Of a stretch of DNA of 34,527 bases, positions 16,622 through 24,858 are shown one piece after another (the stretch's first letter is position 1; every line of letters starts with the position of its first letter). The DNA is from CBFIHN01 sp965662575 (GTDB lineage Bacteria; Pseudomonadota; Gammaproteobacteria; Francisellales; CACEW01). Location of the stretch: NCBI GenBank assembly GCA_965662575.1, contig CBFIHN010000013.1, positions 1 to 34,527 on the forward strand, read 5' to 3'. Both the position numbers and the translations under genes were made by a program. Under the pieces are notes generated by a model. The model was not told the DNA's origin, made no database searches, and saw only the letters and a list, made by a program, of their open reading frames with translations.

Positions 16622-16649
16622 CAAGCGCTTGCGACGCAAGTTGCGTCGC
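16622..16649. promoter_or_regulatory. Overlapping palindromes upstream of the ATPase gene
   Basis: CAAGCGCTTG (16622-16631) is a perfect palindrome. It is overlapped by GCGACGCAA-g-TTGCGTCGC (16631-16649), a second perfect inverted repeat with a one-base centre. They are GC-rich in an AT-rich gap, 44-71 bases ahead of the ATPase ATG. They could be an operator or a cruciform; no downstream T-run supports a terminator. Confidence 0.5.
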
Positions 16650-16742
16650 GCAATCTGCATCATGAGTATCAATTTAAAGGATGTCAAGTACCCTAAAGTC
16701 TCATTTGTTTTGAGCATTTTGCTCTGAAAGCTTTAACTTTAT

Positions 16743-17095
16743 GGGGCTGTTGCAATCTAAAGTTTAGAGATTATCAAACGCTATTGAAGCCTGACACTAA
16801 AGTTAGCAAGAGCCTTTTGTGTCAATTTCTGTTTGGTATTTAATCTTTTTGAGGGATAAACCAAATTTGAGATGGACTCCCCCTAGGATAAGCAGAGACC
16901 TGGCGGATCAAGAACAGCTAGTCTTTTTAAGTTAAGGCACATTGCATTCATAAATGCAGCAAACTGATTTTTAGCAACGCCCAACCTAGCGGACATGCTG
17001 ATTGCGCTTAGAAAACATACGTTCATAGGGTGACCTAATCATTGTGTACCAACGATCTCTGTCTTTGTTTCTACCTTTCATGTTGTTTTCCTTGT
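16743..17095 (-). mobile_element. IS5-like insertion sequence 3' fragment (second copy)
   Basis: The fragment starts GGGGCTGTTGCAATCTAAAG at 16743 and repeats 14970-15110 over its first 139 bases in the same orientation. It continues into the end of the transposase gene (16883-17081) and then abuts the right end of the outer element near 17095. The 5' part of the IS is missing. With the first copy it forms direct repeats around the ATPase gene. Confidence 0.7.
16883..17081 (-). pseudogene. IS5-like transposase, frameshifted C-terminal fragment
   Basis: From an ATG at 17079-17081 the minus strand reads KGRNKDRDRWYTMIRSPYER, then MFSKRNQHVR and stops. One frame over it continues GVAKNQFAAFMNAMC, then LNLKRLAVLDPPGL to a TAG at 16883-16885. 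The R..GVAKNQ...N.KRL pattern is typical of the C-terminus of IS5-type transposases. The frameshift and the missing N-terminus make it a dead remnant. Confidence 0.72.
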
Positions 17096-17150
17096 TTTTT
17101 AATTTTTTCGCCTAACTATTGCTCGCTATAAACCATCTTGCAACAGCCCC
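17096..17150 (-). repeat. Right-end repeat of the GGGGCTGTTGCAA element
   Basis: These 55 bases nearly match 29788-29842, the right end of the MITE, and finish with CTTGCAACAGCCCC. They close the ATPase island and are followed directly by the ATATT target duplicate. Confidence 0.85.
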
Positions 17151-17166
17151 ATATTATAAAATTAAT

Positions 17167-17194
17167 TTGTGATTTATTTTGAGTTTGGTATAGT
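17167..17194 (+). promoter_or_regulatory. Promoter of the POT transporter gene
   Basis: TTGTGA (17167-17172) and TATAGT (17189-17194) are 16 bases apart with TG ahead of the -10 (TGGTATAGT). The site lies just outside the transposon right end, 28 bases before the ATG at 17222. Confidence 0.55.
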
Positions 17195-17221
17195 GGATTT
17201 GTGTTTATTCGTTGATGAATT

Positions 17222-18652
17222 ATGCGACAACCCAAAGGCATTGCTATTTTTTTCTTCACTGAAATGTGGGAGCGTTATGGCTTCTATATTATACAGGGGC
17301 TGTTAGTTTTATATCTTCTGAGAGTGAAAGGTTACAACGATGCACAGTCTTATGCCTTGCTCGGTTCTTTTACCGCCTTAGCCTACATTTCCCCCATCAT
17401 TGGTGGTGCATTAGCCGATAAACTGTTGGGGCATATTCATGCTGTTATCTTGGGTGCTATCTTATTATTTTCAGGTTATGCTTTATTAGCTGTTGTCGGT
17501 GCGAAGCAGATCCTGTTTTTTGCAGCCTTAGGGTTGGTCGTGATGGGAACAGGCTTGCTAAAGCCTAATGTTTCAAGTCTTTTAGGACGGTTATATGCAC
17601 CAGAAGACTCGCATCGTGACGCTGGGTTTACACTATTTTATGTTGGTATTAATGCAGGTATTTTGCTAGCAACTTTTGGTTCAGGTTATTTATTGCGTTA
17701 CTTGGGTTGGTCGATGACTTTTTTCACTGCATCGATTGGTGCGGTGTTGGCTGTGATCATTTTTTCTTTGGGGATGGTCAGGCTGCGTTTGGCAGCGACT
17801 CCTTTTCGCTGGACACTAAAAATAACCAGTGCCTATATCGTTACTGCCGCCTCAGTCATTATCAGCGCATTAATTCTTAAATCTTTATTAATCGCTGATA
17901 TTGCTTTTGCCATTGTTTGTCTTGCTGTTGTTGTTGTATTGGTATTTAGTAGCCTGAAGGTGAGTCGCCGTCGACGCTTTAAGATGATTGCCTACAGTTT
18001 GTTGGTTGTCTTGTCGGTTATTTTTTGGTCATTGTATTTTCAAATGTTTTTATCGATGGAAGTTTTTGTGTCGAGAATGGTTAATCATCATATTTTTGGA
18101 CTTAACGCACCAACGCCCTTGTTCTTGGGTATTGAGGCTATTGGTGTGGCAGTTTTTGGTTTCATCATGGGTAAATATTGGGTTGAAGGAAAAACTAAAG
18201 GTTATCATCCATCCATTCCAATGAAATTTGCGCTGTCATTACTCTTTATTACGCTAGGTTTTTTCGTGCTTTGGGCAAGCTTGGCAACGCTGGCGCCACA
18301 GCATCAGTTATCGGGTTACTGGTTTATTCTAGCTTACCTTTGTGTGTCAATCGGCGAGTTACTGATTTCACCAATTGGCTTGTCAATGGTGACAAAGTTA
18401 GCACCGCCACGTTTAGTTGGTTTGCTGATGGGGATTTGGTTTGTTTCCCTCGGGCTTGGCGGTAAATTAGCGGGTGCAATGGCCAGTCTAGCAGCGGTGC
18501 CCAAAGATACTCACGCTCATAGTCAACATGTCATTTATCAGCATGCGTTTTTGATTTATGTTGAAGTCGGTGTCATGGCGACGATAATAGGCTTTTGCTT
18601 AGTGCCTTTGTTGCGCTATCTGATGGGTTTAAGCTACATGAAGTGCATTTGA
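17222..18652 (+). CDS. Proton-dependent oligopeptide (POT/PTR2) transporter, di/tripeptide permease
   Basis: The 476-residue inner-membrane protein imports small peptides with protons. The N-terminus IFFFTEMWERYGFYIIQGLLVLYLL is the POT signature with the ExxER proton-coupling motif. GGALADKLLG, GTGLLKPNVSSLLGRLY and FTLFYVGINAGILLATFGSGYL (PTR2 signature) follow. In the second half are WSLYFQMFLSMEVF and the SIGELLISPIGLSMVTKLAP segment. The ATG at 17222 gives a start in line with DtpA-type homologues. The gene lies just downstream of the ATPase transposon, whose right end is only 16 bases before its -35 box. lolB begins 13 bases after its stop. Confidence 0.93.
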   Translation: MRQPKGIAIFFFTEMWERYGFYIIQGLLVLYLLRVKGYNDAQSYALLGSFTALAYISPIIGGALADKLLGHIHAVILGAILLFSGYALLAVVGAKQILFFAALGLVVMGTGLLKPNVSSLLGRLYAPEDSHRDAGFTLFYVGINAGILLATFGSGYLLRYLGWSMTFFTASIGAVLAVIIFSLGMVRLRLAATPFRWTLKITSAYIVTAASVIISALILKSLLIADIAFAIVCLAVVVVLVFSSLKVSRRRRFKMIAYSLLVVLSVIFWSLYFQMFLSMEVFVSRMVNHHIFGLNAPTPLFLGIEAIGVAVFGFIMGKYWVEGKTKGYHPSIPMKFALSLLFITLGFFVLWASLATLAPQHQLSGYWFILAYLCVSIGELLISPIGLSMVTKLAPPRLVGLLMGIWFVSLGLGGKLAGAMASLAAVPKDTHAHSQHVIYQHAFLIYVEVGVMATIIGFCLVPLLRYLMGLSYMKCI

Positions 18653-18665
18653 GTTGAGCGAAGTG

Positions 18666-19265
18666 ATGTGTCTCATCATGCGGTGGTTGACTAGTCTTGC
18701 TGTAATCAGTGCATTAGCCGGTTGTGCAAATGATGGTTTCCTCAAGCCCAGTGCGAGTCCCAAGCGCAGTTGGCAGCATTATTACCGGCAGCTTAAACAA
18801 ATAACACAGTGGCGGATATCGGGTGTTGTTGGTATCAAGGCTGGCAGTGGTGTCAGTAATGCTAACTTTAGCTGGCATCAACATGGCTCAAATTATGCTT
18901 TAGCATTTTATGGGCCATTTGGTCTAGATAGTCATTCTCTTACTGGCAATGGGGCTACTGCTGAATTGAAAACCAGTGATGGTAAACGTTATTATGCGCC
19001 TACCCCCCAAGCTTTGATGCAGCAGTTTCTTGGTTGGTCTGTTCCTTTATCGGGTTTAATTTTTTGGATTCGGGGTATTCCGGACCCAAGCGCTGTGGCT
19101 GATTACCAATTGAACCAGTATGGTTTATTATCATCATTGAAACAACAGGGGTGGGTGATTAATTATCAGGCCTATCAAATGACGACAGATGGGCCATGGC
19201 CTAAACGCCTGCAGTTGACAGCAAAAAATTTGACAGTCACGGTTGTGATTAACGCCGTTCATTGA
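18666..19265 (+). CDS. lolB: Outer-membrane lipoprotein LolB
   Basis: LolB takes lipoproteins from the periplasmic carrier LolA and inserts them in the outer membrane. The protein starts with a signal peptide ending in the lipobox LAGC (Cys at residue 20 from the ATG at 18666). It then shows the LolB pattern W(R/Q)ISGVVGIKAG, NANFSWHQHGSNYALAFYGPFG, MQQFLGWSVPLSGLIFWIRGIPDP and the C-terminal GWVINYQAYQ and PKRLQLTAKNLTVTVVI. The ATG at 18666 is preferred over the TTG at 18654 and the ATG at 18678, though the ribosome site is weak. It probably shares a transcript with the peptide transporter. The usual neighbours ispE and hemA are absent. Confidence 0.88.
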   Translation: MCLIMRWLTSLAVISALAGCANDGFLKPSASPKRSWQHYYRQLKQITQWRISGVVGIKAGSGVSNANFSWHQHGSNYALAFYGPFGLDSHSLTGNGATAELKTSDGKRYYAPTPQALMQQFLGWSVPLSGLIFWIRGIPDPSAVADYQLNQYGLLSSLKQQGWVINYQAYQMTTDGPWPKRLQLTAKNLTVTVVINAVH

Positions 19266-19330
19266 TTAATAGAGATTTTGCAAATTACTGTTTAACGAGG
19301 CGAGCTGGCGTCGTTGATTGTGTCTAGCGA

Positions 19331-20365
19331 TTATTTGCTATCGGTCAATTTACAATTACTTTTTTGTGCCCTCAGTAGCAGTTTTTTAAATTGATGTTGT
19401 ACATTTTCTAGGGGAATATAGTGGTGACCAGATGCAACACCATCATGACTATCTGCCACATTGGGTTGAAAACAATATTCGGTGTGGCAGTCACTGGGAA
19501 TTACGTAGGCCGGTGGTGTATAAGTAAATAATATCAAGCTTGGGCAGTTAACGGCAAAGGCCAAATGCATTGGGCCGGTGTCGCCACTAATCAAACATCG
19601 TGCATGTTGCATTAATAGGCCGAGTTGGTCAAAATTTAACCGATTGAGGTGGGTAATTTTTTGGTGTGTGATTTGTTGTTTGAGCTGTAAAGATAAGGAT
19701 TCTTGTCCAGGATTTTGGATGATCAAAATTTGTAGGTTGTATTGATCAGTAATCCATTGTGCTAGCTGTGCAAACTGACTAAGTGGCCACATCTTCTTGG
19801 TATCACCCGCGCCAAGGTTCAATAGGATGAACGGTTGATTAGGCGATAAATTTTTTGTTGATGGTGTTGGAAAAAAATGTGGTCGGCAAGCAAAATCAAG
19901 TGGTTTTATGCCTAAAGGCTGTAAGATAAAAGAGAACGCTTGCCCCCAGTGAGGGGGTAAGTTGGATGTGCTTGCTTGGTGTGTGTAAACTCTAAGCCAC
20001 TTTACCCAACACTTATTTGTGGCAAACCCCAGGCGTTTTTTTGATTGAATCAAGCGAGTCAATAACAAGCTACTGCCACCGCCATAAAAATTCATCACTA
20101 AATCAAATGGTTGTTGACGCAATTGATAGAGTTTGTGGAGGAAGGTAGTCAGTGTTTTTAGACGGGGACGTGGCATGGTTAAGCAGTCATTGATGTCGGG
20201 ATGATTAGATAGTAGCCCAGCGCGGCCAGGCTCAACAATGGCAGTAATTTTTGCCTGAGGATATGCGCGTTTGAATTGTTCTAGTGTTGGGGTGCGTAGC
20301 AAAACATCACCCATTAATCCCCACCAGATAATACAGACAGTGTGAATAGGTTCCTTTTTCAGCAC
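19331..20365 (-). CDS. Glycosyltransferase family 9 (heptosyltransferase-like)
   Basis: The 344-residue protein fits the ADP-heptose:LPS heptosyltransferase group, which builds the LPS core at the cytoplasmic face of the inner membrane. The N-terminal Rossmann start VCIIWWGLMGDVLLRTPTLEQ, the middle FILLNLGAGDTKKMWPLSQFAQLAQ, and the donor-site CLISGDTGPMHLAFAVNCPSL are the family marks. The likely start is GTG at 20363-20365; no ATG or clear ribosome site is in frame, and an element end lies 75 bases upstream, so the 5' part may have been disturbed. It could be a WaaC, WaaF or WaaQ-type enzyme; the acceptor is unknown. It may connect to the GmhA-like isomerase at 3021. Confidence 0.85.
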   Translation of the reverse strand: MLKKEPIHTVCIIWWGLMGDVLLRTPTLEQFKRAYPQAKITAIVEPGRAGLLSNHPDINDCLTMPRPRLKTLTTFLHKLYQLRQQPFDLVMNFYGGGSSLLLTRLIQSKKRLGFATNKCWVKWLRVYTHQASTSNLPPHWGQAFSFILQPLGIKPLDFACRPHFFPTPSTKNLSPNQPFILLNLGAGDTKKMWPLSQFAQLAQWITDQYNLQILIIQNPGQESLSLQLKQQITHQKITHLNRLNFDQLGLLMQHARCLISGDTGPMHLAFAVNCPSLILFTYTPPAYVIPSDCHTEYCFQPNVADSHDGVASGHHYIPLENVQHQFKKLLLRAQKSNCKLTDSK

Positions 20366-20439
20366 AGAAGAGTTATGAGAAATGTTTCCGGCCGACCATA
20401 TTATCCAACGTGGGGGTAAAATGCCATAGGTTAGAGTGG

Positions 20440-20513
20440 CACCTAATAAATGAGCAGTTTTTCATTTGTTTCAACGATACTAGTGCCGCTAGAAGCTGGT
20501 TTGCAACAGTCCC
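20440..20513 (-). repeat. Solo left-end repeat of the GGGACTGTTGCAA element
   Basis: Read on the minus strand, it begins GGGACTGTTGCAAACCAG and matches the first 75 bases of the MITE at 29701, then diverges after TTATTAGGT. The partner end is missing. It sits between the GT9 gene and the FAD oxidoreductase. Confidence 0.8.
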
Positions 20514-20549
20514 ATAATATGCCATGTGATAGTTTTCTGATATGCTGAT

Positions 20550-20567
20550 TGTCTACTAAATTAGACA
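20550..20567. promoter_or_regulatory. Inverted repeat in front of the FAD oxidoreductase
   Basis: TGTCTA-ctaaat-TAGACA is a perfect 6-bp inverted repeat, ending 12 bases before the ATG at 20580 and lying just after a possible -10 (TATGCT, 20541-20546). It could be an operator or a small leader hairpin. Confidence 0.35.
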
Positions 20568-20579
20568 GAGACAGGCCAT

Positions 20580-21950
20580 ATGATTAACACGCAACAACGC
20601 CGAGTTGACTACCACCAGCGTAAACAGCGAGTCATTCGTCAGTCACAAGCACTACTTGCCTCAGGTCATCAAATTGCCTTGGGGAAAAAGACCTCGAATC
20701 TATTTCGCAATCGTCAGCAGGCATCACACCGATTGGATGTGACGGATTTCAATCATGTGATTGAGGTTAACGCCGATGAGTTATGGATAGAGGCTGAGGC
20801 AATGACCCCATTTTCCACCTTGGTTGAAGCGGCGTTGCAGTATGGGTGTTTGCCAACGGTGGTGCCAGAGTTGAAATCGATTACAGTTGGCGGTGGTTTG
20901 ACTGGGGTGGCGATTGAGTCTTCATCGTTTCGCTATGGCTTGGTACATGAGAATATTATTGAGTCAGAAATTTTATTATCTGATGGTCAGGTGGTGACTT
21001 GTCGTGCTGATAACGAATATCGTGATTTATTTTATGGTTTTCCGAACACCTATGGTTCGCTCGGTTATGCACTCAAAGTGCGTATGAAAATGATTAAGGC
21101 CAAGCCTTTTGTCAAATTGACGCACTTGCATTTTACTGACCCTAAGGCTTATTTTGACAAAATGCAGCAAGTCTGCGAGGACAACCGTGATGGCGGTGAT
21201 ATTGCTTATATCGATGGCACGATTTTTTCAGCACATGATTTGCACCTAACTCTTGGTGAGTTTGTTGATCAAGTGCCATACACCAGTGGCTACAAGTGGT
21301 TATCGATTTACTATCGATCAATTAAAAAACGTGATCAAGACTATTTGACCGTTGCCGATTATATTTGGCGTTGGGATAGTGATTGGTTCTGGTGTTCAAA
21401 GAATTTTTTGATGCAGAATTTTTTGATGCGGTTATTGTTTGGTCGATGGGTTTTGAATTCGGTGGCGTTTTGGAAAATCATGAACTTTGCGCGTAATAAT
21501 GCGGTCTTTAAATGGCTTGAGTCTAAATTGACCAAGCCATCAGAAACAGTGATTCAGGATATTGAGGTGCCGATTGATCGTGCGGTTGAGTTTCATCATT
21601 TTTTTCATCATCAAATTGGCATTAAGCCGGTTTGGGTTTGTCCGGTACAAACCTATGATTCACAGCATGCCTATGATTTTTATGCATTAGATCCCGGTCG
21701 GTTATTTGTGAATTTTGGTTTTTGGGATACGGTGCCTAGTCGCCAAGAAACTGAGCATTACAACCGTTTGGTTGAAGCGGAAGTTAGCCGATTGGGGGGG
21801 CACAAATCGTTGTATTCCGATGTTTTCTACAGCAAAGAACAGTTTTGGCATATTTATGACCATGATCGCTACCAACAACTAAAAAATAAATATGATACCA
21901 AAGCGGGCTTGCGTGATTGGTATGACAAAATTTCTGCGAAGTCGTCATAA
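20580..21950 (+). CDS. FAD-binding oxidoreductase, DHCR24/diminuto-like
   Basis: The 456-residue protein has a PCMH-type FAD-binding half and a long C-terminal half like eukaryotic delta-24 sterol reductase (DHCR24). Visible are an N-terminal FNHVIEVNADELWIEAEAMTPF, LPTVVPELKSITVGGGLTGVAIESSSFRYGLVHENI (the FAD loop region) and FYGFPNTYGSLGYALKVRM. The C-terminal part has VWVCPVQ, FVNFGFWDTVP and the tail HKSLYSDVFYSKEQFWHIYD. Substrate is unknown; bacteria rarely make sterols, so host sterols, hopanoid-like or other lipids are only guesses. It appears monocistronic, with an inverted repeat in its leader. No transmembrane segment is obvious, though the YIWRWDSDWFWCSKNFLMQNFLM stretch is aromatic and hydrophobic. 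Confidence 0.82.
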   Translation: MINTQQRRVDYHQRKQRVIRQSQALLASGHQIALGKKTSNLFRNRQQASHRLDVTDFNHVIEVNADELWIEAEAMTPFSTLVEAALQYGCLPTVVPELKSITVGGGLTGVAIESSSFRYGLVHENIIESEILLSDGQVVTCRADNEYRDLFYGFPNTYGSLGYALKVRMKMIKAKPFVKLTHLHFTDPKAYFDKMQQVCEDNRDGGDIAYIDGTIFSAHDLHLTLGEFVDQVPYTSGYKWLSIYYRSIKKRDQDYLTVADYIWRWDSDWFWCSKNFLMQNFLMRLLFGRWVLNSVAFWKIMNFARNNAVFKWLESKLTKPSETVIQDIEVPIDRAVEFHHFFHHQIGIKPVWVCPVQTYDSQHAYDFYALDPGRLFVNFGFWDTVPSRQETEHYNRLVEAEVSRLGGHKSLYSDVFYSKEQFWHIYDHDRYQQLKNKYDTKAGLRDWYDKISAKSS

Positions 21951-21992
21951 GATCGGTTTTGCGCGAATGACAAGATTCAAATGTGTATCCAT

Positions 21993-22000
21993 GGTAAAAT
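21993..22000 (+). promoter_or_regulatory. Possible extended -10 promoter of trkA
   Basis: GGTAAAAT with a preceding T gives TGGTAAAAT, an extended -10 one base off consensus, 30 bases ahead of the trkA ATG. No good -35 is present. Confidence 0.4.
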
Positions 22001-22030
22001 CGACACCATGACATCGTTAGTTTATCGTTT

Positions 22031-23395
22031 ATGAAAATCTTAGTGCTTGGGGCAGGGCAGGTTGGTAGTACCCTGGTTGAATATCTTTCTGAAGATCATG
22101 ATATGACGGTAGTTGACCTCGCTCAAGACCAACTTTTAGCCTTGCAAAACCGTTTTGATATCCGCACTGTCGTGGGCTCGGCATCGTACCCCCACATTTT
22201 AGAAAATGCTGGTGCTGCTGATGCTGACTTATTGTTGGCTGTGACGAGTAGTGATGAGTCAAATATTGTGGCTTGTCAAATGGCACATTGCTTATTTAAG
22301 ACCCCAGTAAAAATTGCTCGTGTGCGTTGTCGCGAAATTGCCAATTATCCGGATTTATTTGCTGAGGATAAGTTGGCAATTGATTATTTGATTGACCCTG
22401 CTGTGTTAGCGACGCAGCGTTTGAAACGCCAGATTGAGCATCCGGGAACAGCCATGGTGTTGGATTTTCTTGAGGGCGCGGTTCAGTTGGCGGCGGTTCG
22501 AGCAACCCCACCGTCAGAATTGATCGGCCATAAGTTATTGGAACTTTATCAAGATCTTGATGAAATTAGGGCGCGTATTGTTGGGATTTTACGTGGCAAT
22601 GAATTTTTTGTGCCGGATAATGACACTGTCATTGAGGCCCATGATGAAGTATTTTTCTGTACGCAAGCAGAACATACAAACCAGGTGATGCAGAGTTTTC
22701 TTAAGAAAAACCTTCGTTATCGCCGAATTATGATTGCTGGTGCTGGCAATATTGGTAGTGGTTTGGCTAAAGAACTCGAGTTTGATTACAACATTAAAAT
22801 GATTGAACGCAATGCGGCACAATGCGAAATGGCGGCAGAGGCGTTGCAAAATACTGTCGTATTGAATGGGAGTGCGTCAGATGCAGAGTTGTTAACCAAT
22901 GAAAATATTGATGAAGTTGATTTGTTTTGTTCACTGACTAACGACGATGAAGCGAATATCATGGCGGCGATTGTTGCGAAGCGCTTGGGTGCAAGGTCAA
23001 CTATTGCTTTGGTTAATCGTCAAACTTACGCCCATTATTTGATTGAACGCAGTCCAGACATTGATATGGCGTTGTCGCCACAGCAGGTGACCGTTGGTCG
23101 CATTTTAACGTTTTTACGTCAAGGCGATATGATTAATGTTTATCGTTTACCGCATGGTTCTGCTGAAGCCATAGAGCTGGTTGCGCACGGCGATCCTCTG
23201 AGCTCTAAAATTATTGGTCGTAGTATTGAAAAAGCCAAATTACCCAGTAGTGTTGCAGTCTGTGCTTTAATGCGTGGCAAAGAAATTTTTATCGCCGATC
23301 CCAGTTTGGAAATCCAGGTCGGTGATCGCGTGGTATTATTGGTGACTGATAAGTCAGCGATTAGTACTGTCGAAAAATTGTTTAAGGGCAATTAA
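22031..23395 (+). CDS. trkA: Trk system potassium uptake regulatory protein TrkA
   Basis: TrkA is the cytoplasmic NAD(H)/ATP-sensing subunit that gates the TrkH potassium channel. The 454-residue protein is a tandem duplication: RCK-N domain 1 begins MKILVLGAGQVGSTLVEYL (GxGxxG), and domain 2 begins near 234 with IMIAGAGNIGSGLAKEL. Each is followed by a TrkA-C domain; the second holds GDPLSSKIIGRSIEKAKLP and QVGDRVVLLV. The length is that of E. coli TrkA (458). trkH follows after 2 bases, so the two subunits are made from one transcript. Confidence 0.96.
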   Translation: MKILVLGAGQVGSTLVEYLSEDHDMTVVDLAQDQLLALQNRFDIRTVVGSASYPHILENAGAADADLLLAVTSSDESNIVACQMAHCLFKTPVKIARVRCREIANYPDLFAEDKLAIDYLIDPAVLATQRLKRQIEHPGTAMVLDFLEGAVQLAAVRATPPSELIGHKLLELYQDLDEIRARIVGILRGNEFFVPDNDTVIEAHDEVFFCTQAEHTNQVMQSFLKKNLRYRRIMIAGAGNIGSGLAKELEFDYNIKMIERNAAQCEMAAEALQNTVVLNGSASDAELLTNENIDEVDLFCSLTNDDEANIMAAIVAKRLGARSTIALVNRQTYAHYLIERSPDIDMALSPQQVTVGRILTFLRQGDMINVYRLPHGSAEAIELVAHGDPLSSKIIGRSIEKAKLPSSVAVCALMRGKEIFIADPSLEIQVGDRVVLLVTDKSAISTVEKLFKGN

Positions 23396-23397
23396 TC

Positions 23398-24852
23398 ATG
23401 CGTTTTATGGTGACCGCCAAACTATTGGGTGTGTTGTTGATGTTGTTTAGTATCAGTATGCTCACGCCGATTCCGGTATCAATGTATTATCATAATCATG
23501 ATGCCAGCCCGTTTCTGGTTGCATTTGCCATTACCTTAATCACAGGTTTTGTGTTGTGGATGTTGGGCCTGCGTAGCAAGCAAGTGTTGCGTACGCGCGA
23601 TGGTTTTATCATCGTTTTTGCCATGTGGTTTGTCTTGGGGATTTTTGGCTCACTGCCTTTTATGCTCTCTTATAGTCCACATATTCCTTTAAGTGATGCC
23701 TTCTTTGAAACCATCTCTGGTTTAACCACCACCGGTGCTACCGCCTTGAAACAGATCGATGGTTTGCCACAGGCCATTTTATATTATCGTCAGCAACTAC
23801 AGTTTTTGGGTGGTATGGGGATCATTGTGTTGGCTGTTGCCGTGATGCCATTGATTGGTGTCGGTGGCATGCAGCTGTATAAAGCTGAGACTACAGGCCC
23901 CATGAAAGATAATAAATTAACCCCACGGATTACGGAAACGGCTAAGGCATTATGGCTGATTTATGTGGGGTTAAATATTGCGTGTGCGCTGGCGTATTGG
24001 ATTTGTGGGATGACACCTTTTGATGCGATTGGTTATGCCTTTGCGACGATTTCAACGGGTGGGTTTGCAACCCATGATGCCAGTATTGCTTACTATCATA
24101 CCGATCTGATCTATATCGTCTCGATAATTTTTATGCTCTTAGGGGGGACAAATTTTTCATTGCATTTTATTGCCTTTCGACGCCTGAGGTTGAAGCCGTA
24201 TTGGCAAGATGCCGAGTTTCGAGCCTATATCTATATTTTCTTTTCTTTGTCATTGGTTGTGGGGTTGGTGTTATACTTTAGCCATCTGGAAGGTGGTCTG
24301 ACCAATGCAATCATCGCCGGTTTTTATCAAGTGATTTCTTTTGGCACCACCACAGGTTTTGTCTCTGATAGTCATTATCCAAACTGGCCCTTGTTTTTGC
24401 CGTTGTTGCTGATATTTGTTGCGATGCTCGGAGCTTGTGCCGGTTCAACAACGGGTGGGATTAAGGTCATTCGTGCCGTTTTATTTCAGCGACAAGTCGG
24501 TTGTGAAGTCAAACGCTTGATCCATCCCAATGGGACTTTTCCCTTAAAGCTCGGCAATCAGGTTGTGCCTGCCAGTGTTATGAGTAGCGTTTGGGCATTT
24601 CTATCAGCATATATTTTAATTTTTATTGTCTTATGGTTGGCACTAATGGCAACCGGAGAAAATATGATTACCGCCTTTTCTGGTTTAGCGACTTGCATCG
24701 CTAATGCGGGTCCCGGATTAGGGGCGGTTTCTAATAATTTCGCAGGCGTGACCCCGCTTGCACGGTGGATTTTATCCATCGCGATGCTCATCGGGCGTTT
24801 GGAAGTTTTCACGGTTTTGGTGTTGCTCAGTCCGCATTTCTGGCGTAGGTAG
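23398..24852 (+). CDS. trkH: Trk potassium uptake channel subunit TrkH
   Basis: TrkH is the membrane channel for potassium, working with TrkA. The 484-residue protein has the four pore-loop repeats with selectivity glycines: SGLTTTGAT, ISTGGFATHD, SFGTTTGFVSD and IANAGPGLG. GACAGSTTGGIKVIRAVL after the third repeat is also conserved. The final segment is RLEVFTVLVLLSPHFWRR, typical of TrkH/TrkG. The GACAGSTTGG segment probably forms the intramembrane gating loop. The start is the ATG at 23398 right after trkA; the DUF1294 gene follows after 6 bases. Confidence 0.96.
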   Translation: MRFMVTAKLLGVLLMLFSISMLTPIPVSMYYHNHDASPFLVAFAITLITGFVLWMLGLRSKQVLRTRDGFIIVFAMWFVLGIFGSLPFMLSYSPHIPLSDAFFETISGLTTTGATALKQIDGLPQAILYYRQQLQFLGGMGIIVLAVAVMPLIGVGGMQLYKAETTGPMKDNKLTPRITETAKALWLIYVGLNIACALAYWICGMTPFDAIGYAFATISTGGFATHDASIAYYHTDLIYIVSIIFMLLGGTNFSLHFIAFRRLRLKPYWQDAEFRAYIYIFFSLSLVVGLVLYFSHLEGGLTNAIIAGFYQVISFGTTTGFVSDSHYPNWPLFLPLLLIFVAMLGACAGSTTGGIKVIRAVLFQRQVGCEVKRLIHPNGTFPLKLGNQVVPASVMSSVWAFLSAYILIFIVLWLALMATGENMITAFSGLATCIANAGPGLGAVSNNFAGVTPLARWILSIAMLIGRLEVFTVLVLLSPHFWRR

Positions 24853-24858
24853 ACAATA

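Larger units (their letters stand above)
14789..17150. mobile_element. 2.36-kb transposon-like island carrying an AAA-type ATPase
   Basis: The left end (GGGACTGTTGCAAACCA, 14789) and right end (CTTGCAACAGCCCC, ending 17150) are imperfect inverted repeats and match the two ends of the MITE at 29701-29842. The island is flanked by a 5-bp direct repeat ATATT at 14784-14788 and 17151-17155, supporting insertion as one unit. Inside, in order, are a remnant of the element's own transposase C-terminus, an internally deleted IS5-like copy, an ATPase gene on the minus strand, a second IS5-like 3' fragment, and the right end. No intact transposase remains. It sits between putA and the peptide transporter. 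Boundaries are read directly; the nested history is inferred. Confidence 0.75.

Noticed and set aside
19294..19315. Two-way terminator between lolB and the GT9 gene
   Set aside because: Only a 5-bp AACGA/TCGTT stem with no T-run was found.
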